NCBI GenBank assembly: GCA_003223065.1
Contig: QHXU01000259.1
Coordinates: 1-6,785 of the forward strand
Reading direction: 5' to 3'
DNA: 6,785 nt
From: Acidobacteriota bacterium
GTDB taxonomy: Bacteria > Acidobacteriota > Terriglobia > Bryobacterales > Bryobacteraceae
The position numbers and the translations under genes were made by a program. Below the pieces are notes generated by a model. The model had not been told where the DNA came from, did no database searches, and saw nothing but the letters and a program-made list of their open reading frames with translations. Shown here piece after piece: positions 5,950 to 6,785 of the stretch (position 1 is its first letter; every line of letters begins with the position of its first letter).

Positions 5950-6785
5950 TTACGCTGTCCGCATCATCTCCGATTTGTCCCCGCCGGCAATCGCCGCCTG
6001 TGCCGCCGCCAGCCTCGCTATCGGTACCCGATACGGCGAACAGGACACGTAGTTCATCCCGACGCGATAGCAGTACTCGACCGAGCTCGGGTCGCCGCCG
6101 TGCTCGCCGCAGATCCCGATCTCAAGATCCGGCCGGGTCTGGCGGCCCAATTCGATCGCCATCTCGATCACTTTGCCGACTCCCTCCTGATCGATCGACA
6201 TGAACGGATCTGCCTTGAATACCTTCACATTCTCGTACTCCTTCGAGAACTTGGTGTAGTCATCGCGCGAAAGGCCCATCGTGGTCTGGGTGAGATCGTT
6301 GGTGCCGAAGCTGAAGAAATCGGCGTGTTCGGCGACCTTGTCCGCCGTAACGGCAGCGCGAGGGATTTCGATCATCGTTCCGACCATATACTCGAGGTCT
6401 TTCCGCCCCGCCTTCTCCAGAACCTCGTCCGCGACCCGAACGACGATTTCCTTCTGGTGCTCCAGTTCGCGTGCGCTGCCCACCAGCGGAATCATTACTT
6501 CGGGGATCACCTTGACGCCCTTCTTCGCCACCTGCACCACAGCCTCGAAAATCGCGCGCGCTTGCATCTCGGTAATTTCCGGATAGGTGATCCCCAAACG
6601 GCAGCCTCGATGGCCGAGCATCGGGTTGAATTCGTGCAATTCCTCGACGCGATGGAGCAGCTCCGGCAGCCGCGTTTTCAGATCGGCCACCTTCATGTTG
6701 TACTTCTCCGCCACCTCCTTCTTCATCTTGGTGTTCAGGTAGGGAAGCCGCCCGATATCGACCATCAAGTCCTCCCGCTTGGGCA
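5950..6785 (-). CDS. ppdK: Pyruvate,phosphate dikinase, C-terminal part (5' end outside window)
   Basis: The C-terminal 277 or so residues of PPDK, a cytoplasmic enzyme that interconverts ATP + Pi + pyruvate with AMP + PPi + PEP. The visible part is the PEP/pyruvate-binding TIM barrel. Counting from the TTG at 6768, it shows ELHEFNPMLGHRGCRLGITY (43-62), PEVMIPLVG (89-97), GTMIEIPRAA with E134, FFSFGTNDLTQ with N157 and D158, and GICGEHGGDPSS with the catalytic Cys220. From memory of the Clostridium symbiosum enzyme, E745, N768, D769 and C831 align at a constant offset of 611, so the active-site region is complete and ungapped. The reading frame stays open through codons PKRED to the window edge, so the TTG at 6768 is not the real start. 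The C-terminus VPIARLAAAQAAIAGG is followed by about 10 extra residues. The phosphohistidine and nucleotide-binding domains lie outside the window. Confidence 0.96.
   Translation of the reverse strand, partial: PKREDLMVDIGRLPYLNTKMKKEVAEKYNMKVADLKTRLPELLHRVEELHEFNPMLGHRGCRLGITYPEITEMQARAIFEAVVQVAKKGVKVIPEVMIPLVGSARELEHQKEIVVRVADEVLEKAGRKDLEYMVGTMIEIPRAAVTADKVAEHADFFSFGTNDLTQTTMGLSRDDYTKFSKEYENVKVFKADPFMSIDQEGVGKVIEMAIELGRQTRPDLEIGICGEHGGDPSSVEYCYRVGMNYVSCSPYRVPIARLAAAQAAIAGGDKSEMMRTA

Noticed and set aside
1..6785. tRNA, rRNA, CRISPR array, insertion sequence or phage element
   Set aside because: I saw no direct-repeat arrays, transposase or integrase motifs, terminal repeats or tRNA-like cloverleaf sequence on either strand.

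Overview
The window is about 60% G+C, gene-dense bacterial DNA with six protein genes and almost no intergenic space. The mix suggests an Acidobacteriota genome of the Bryobacterales/Solibacter type: a secreted PQQ-type beta-propeller with an embedded EF-hand, secreted GH39 and GH144 enzymes, a DUF5946 protein and a pyruvate,phosphate dikinase. This placement is inferred from protein style only; there is no rRNA or other phylogenetic marker here.

Left part (1-2604). A minus-strand gene (1472-56) encodes an exported beta-propeller protein. It carries a one-base frameshift near 471-482, just after its EF-hand segment, so the frame stops early at 453 while recognisable family sequence continues in another frame to 56. 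Starting 25 bp away and pointing the other way is a plus-strand gene (1498-2580) for a compact ANL-superfamily adenylate-forming-like protein. It resembles the EhpF/PaaK group and lacks the usual C-terminal domain.

Right part (2605-6785). All genes are on the minus strand. In transcription order they are the 3' part of ppdK (cut by the window edge), a 46 nt gap, a DUF5946 gene, a secreted GH39 glycoside hydrolase (4 nt ATGA overlap with the DUF5946 gene) and a GH144/glucoamylase-like protein whose ATG directly follows the GH39 stop. The last three look translationally coupled. A TATAAT box lies exactly where it would start a leaderless transcript at the GTG of the DUF5946 gene, which would separate this trio from ppdK.

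Working together: GH39 and GH144 suggest extracellular or periplasmic cleavage of beta-linked glycans (xylan-like and beta-1,2-glucan-like substrates by family). PPDK sits at the PEP/pyruvate node of central metabolism. The jobs of the DUF5946, EhpF-like and beta-propeller proteins cannot be read from the sequence. I saw no RNA genes, CRISPR arrays, insertion sequences or convincing terminators, and no gene-free stretch longer than about 55 bp. Nothing here clearly amounts to a new system. The most useful leads are the frameshift, the orphan truncated ANL protein, the coupled DUF5946-GH39-GH144 set and the possible leaderless start.
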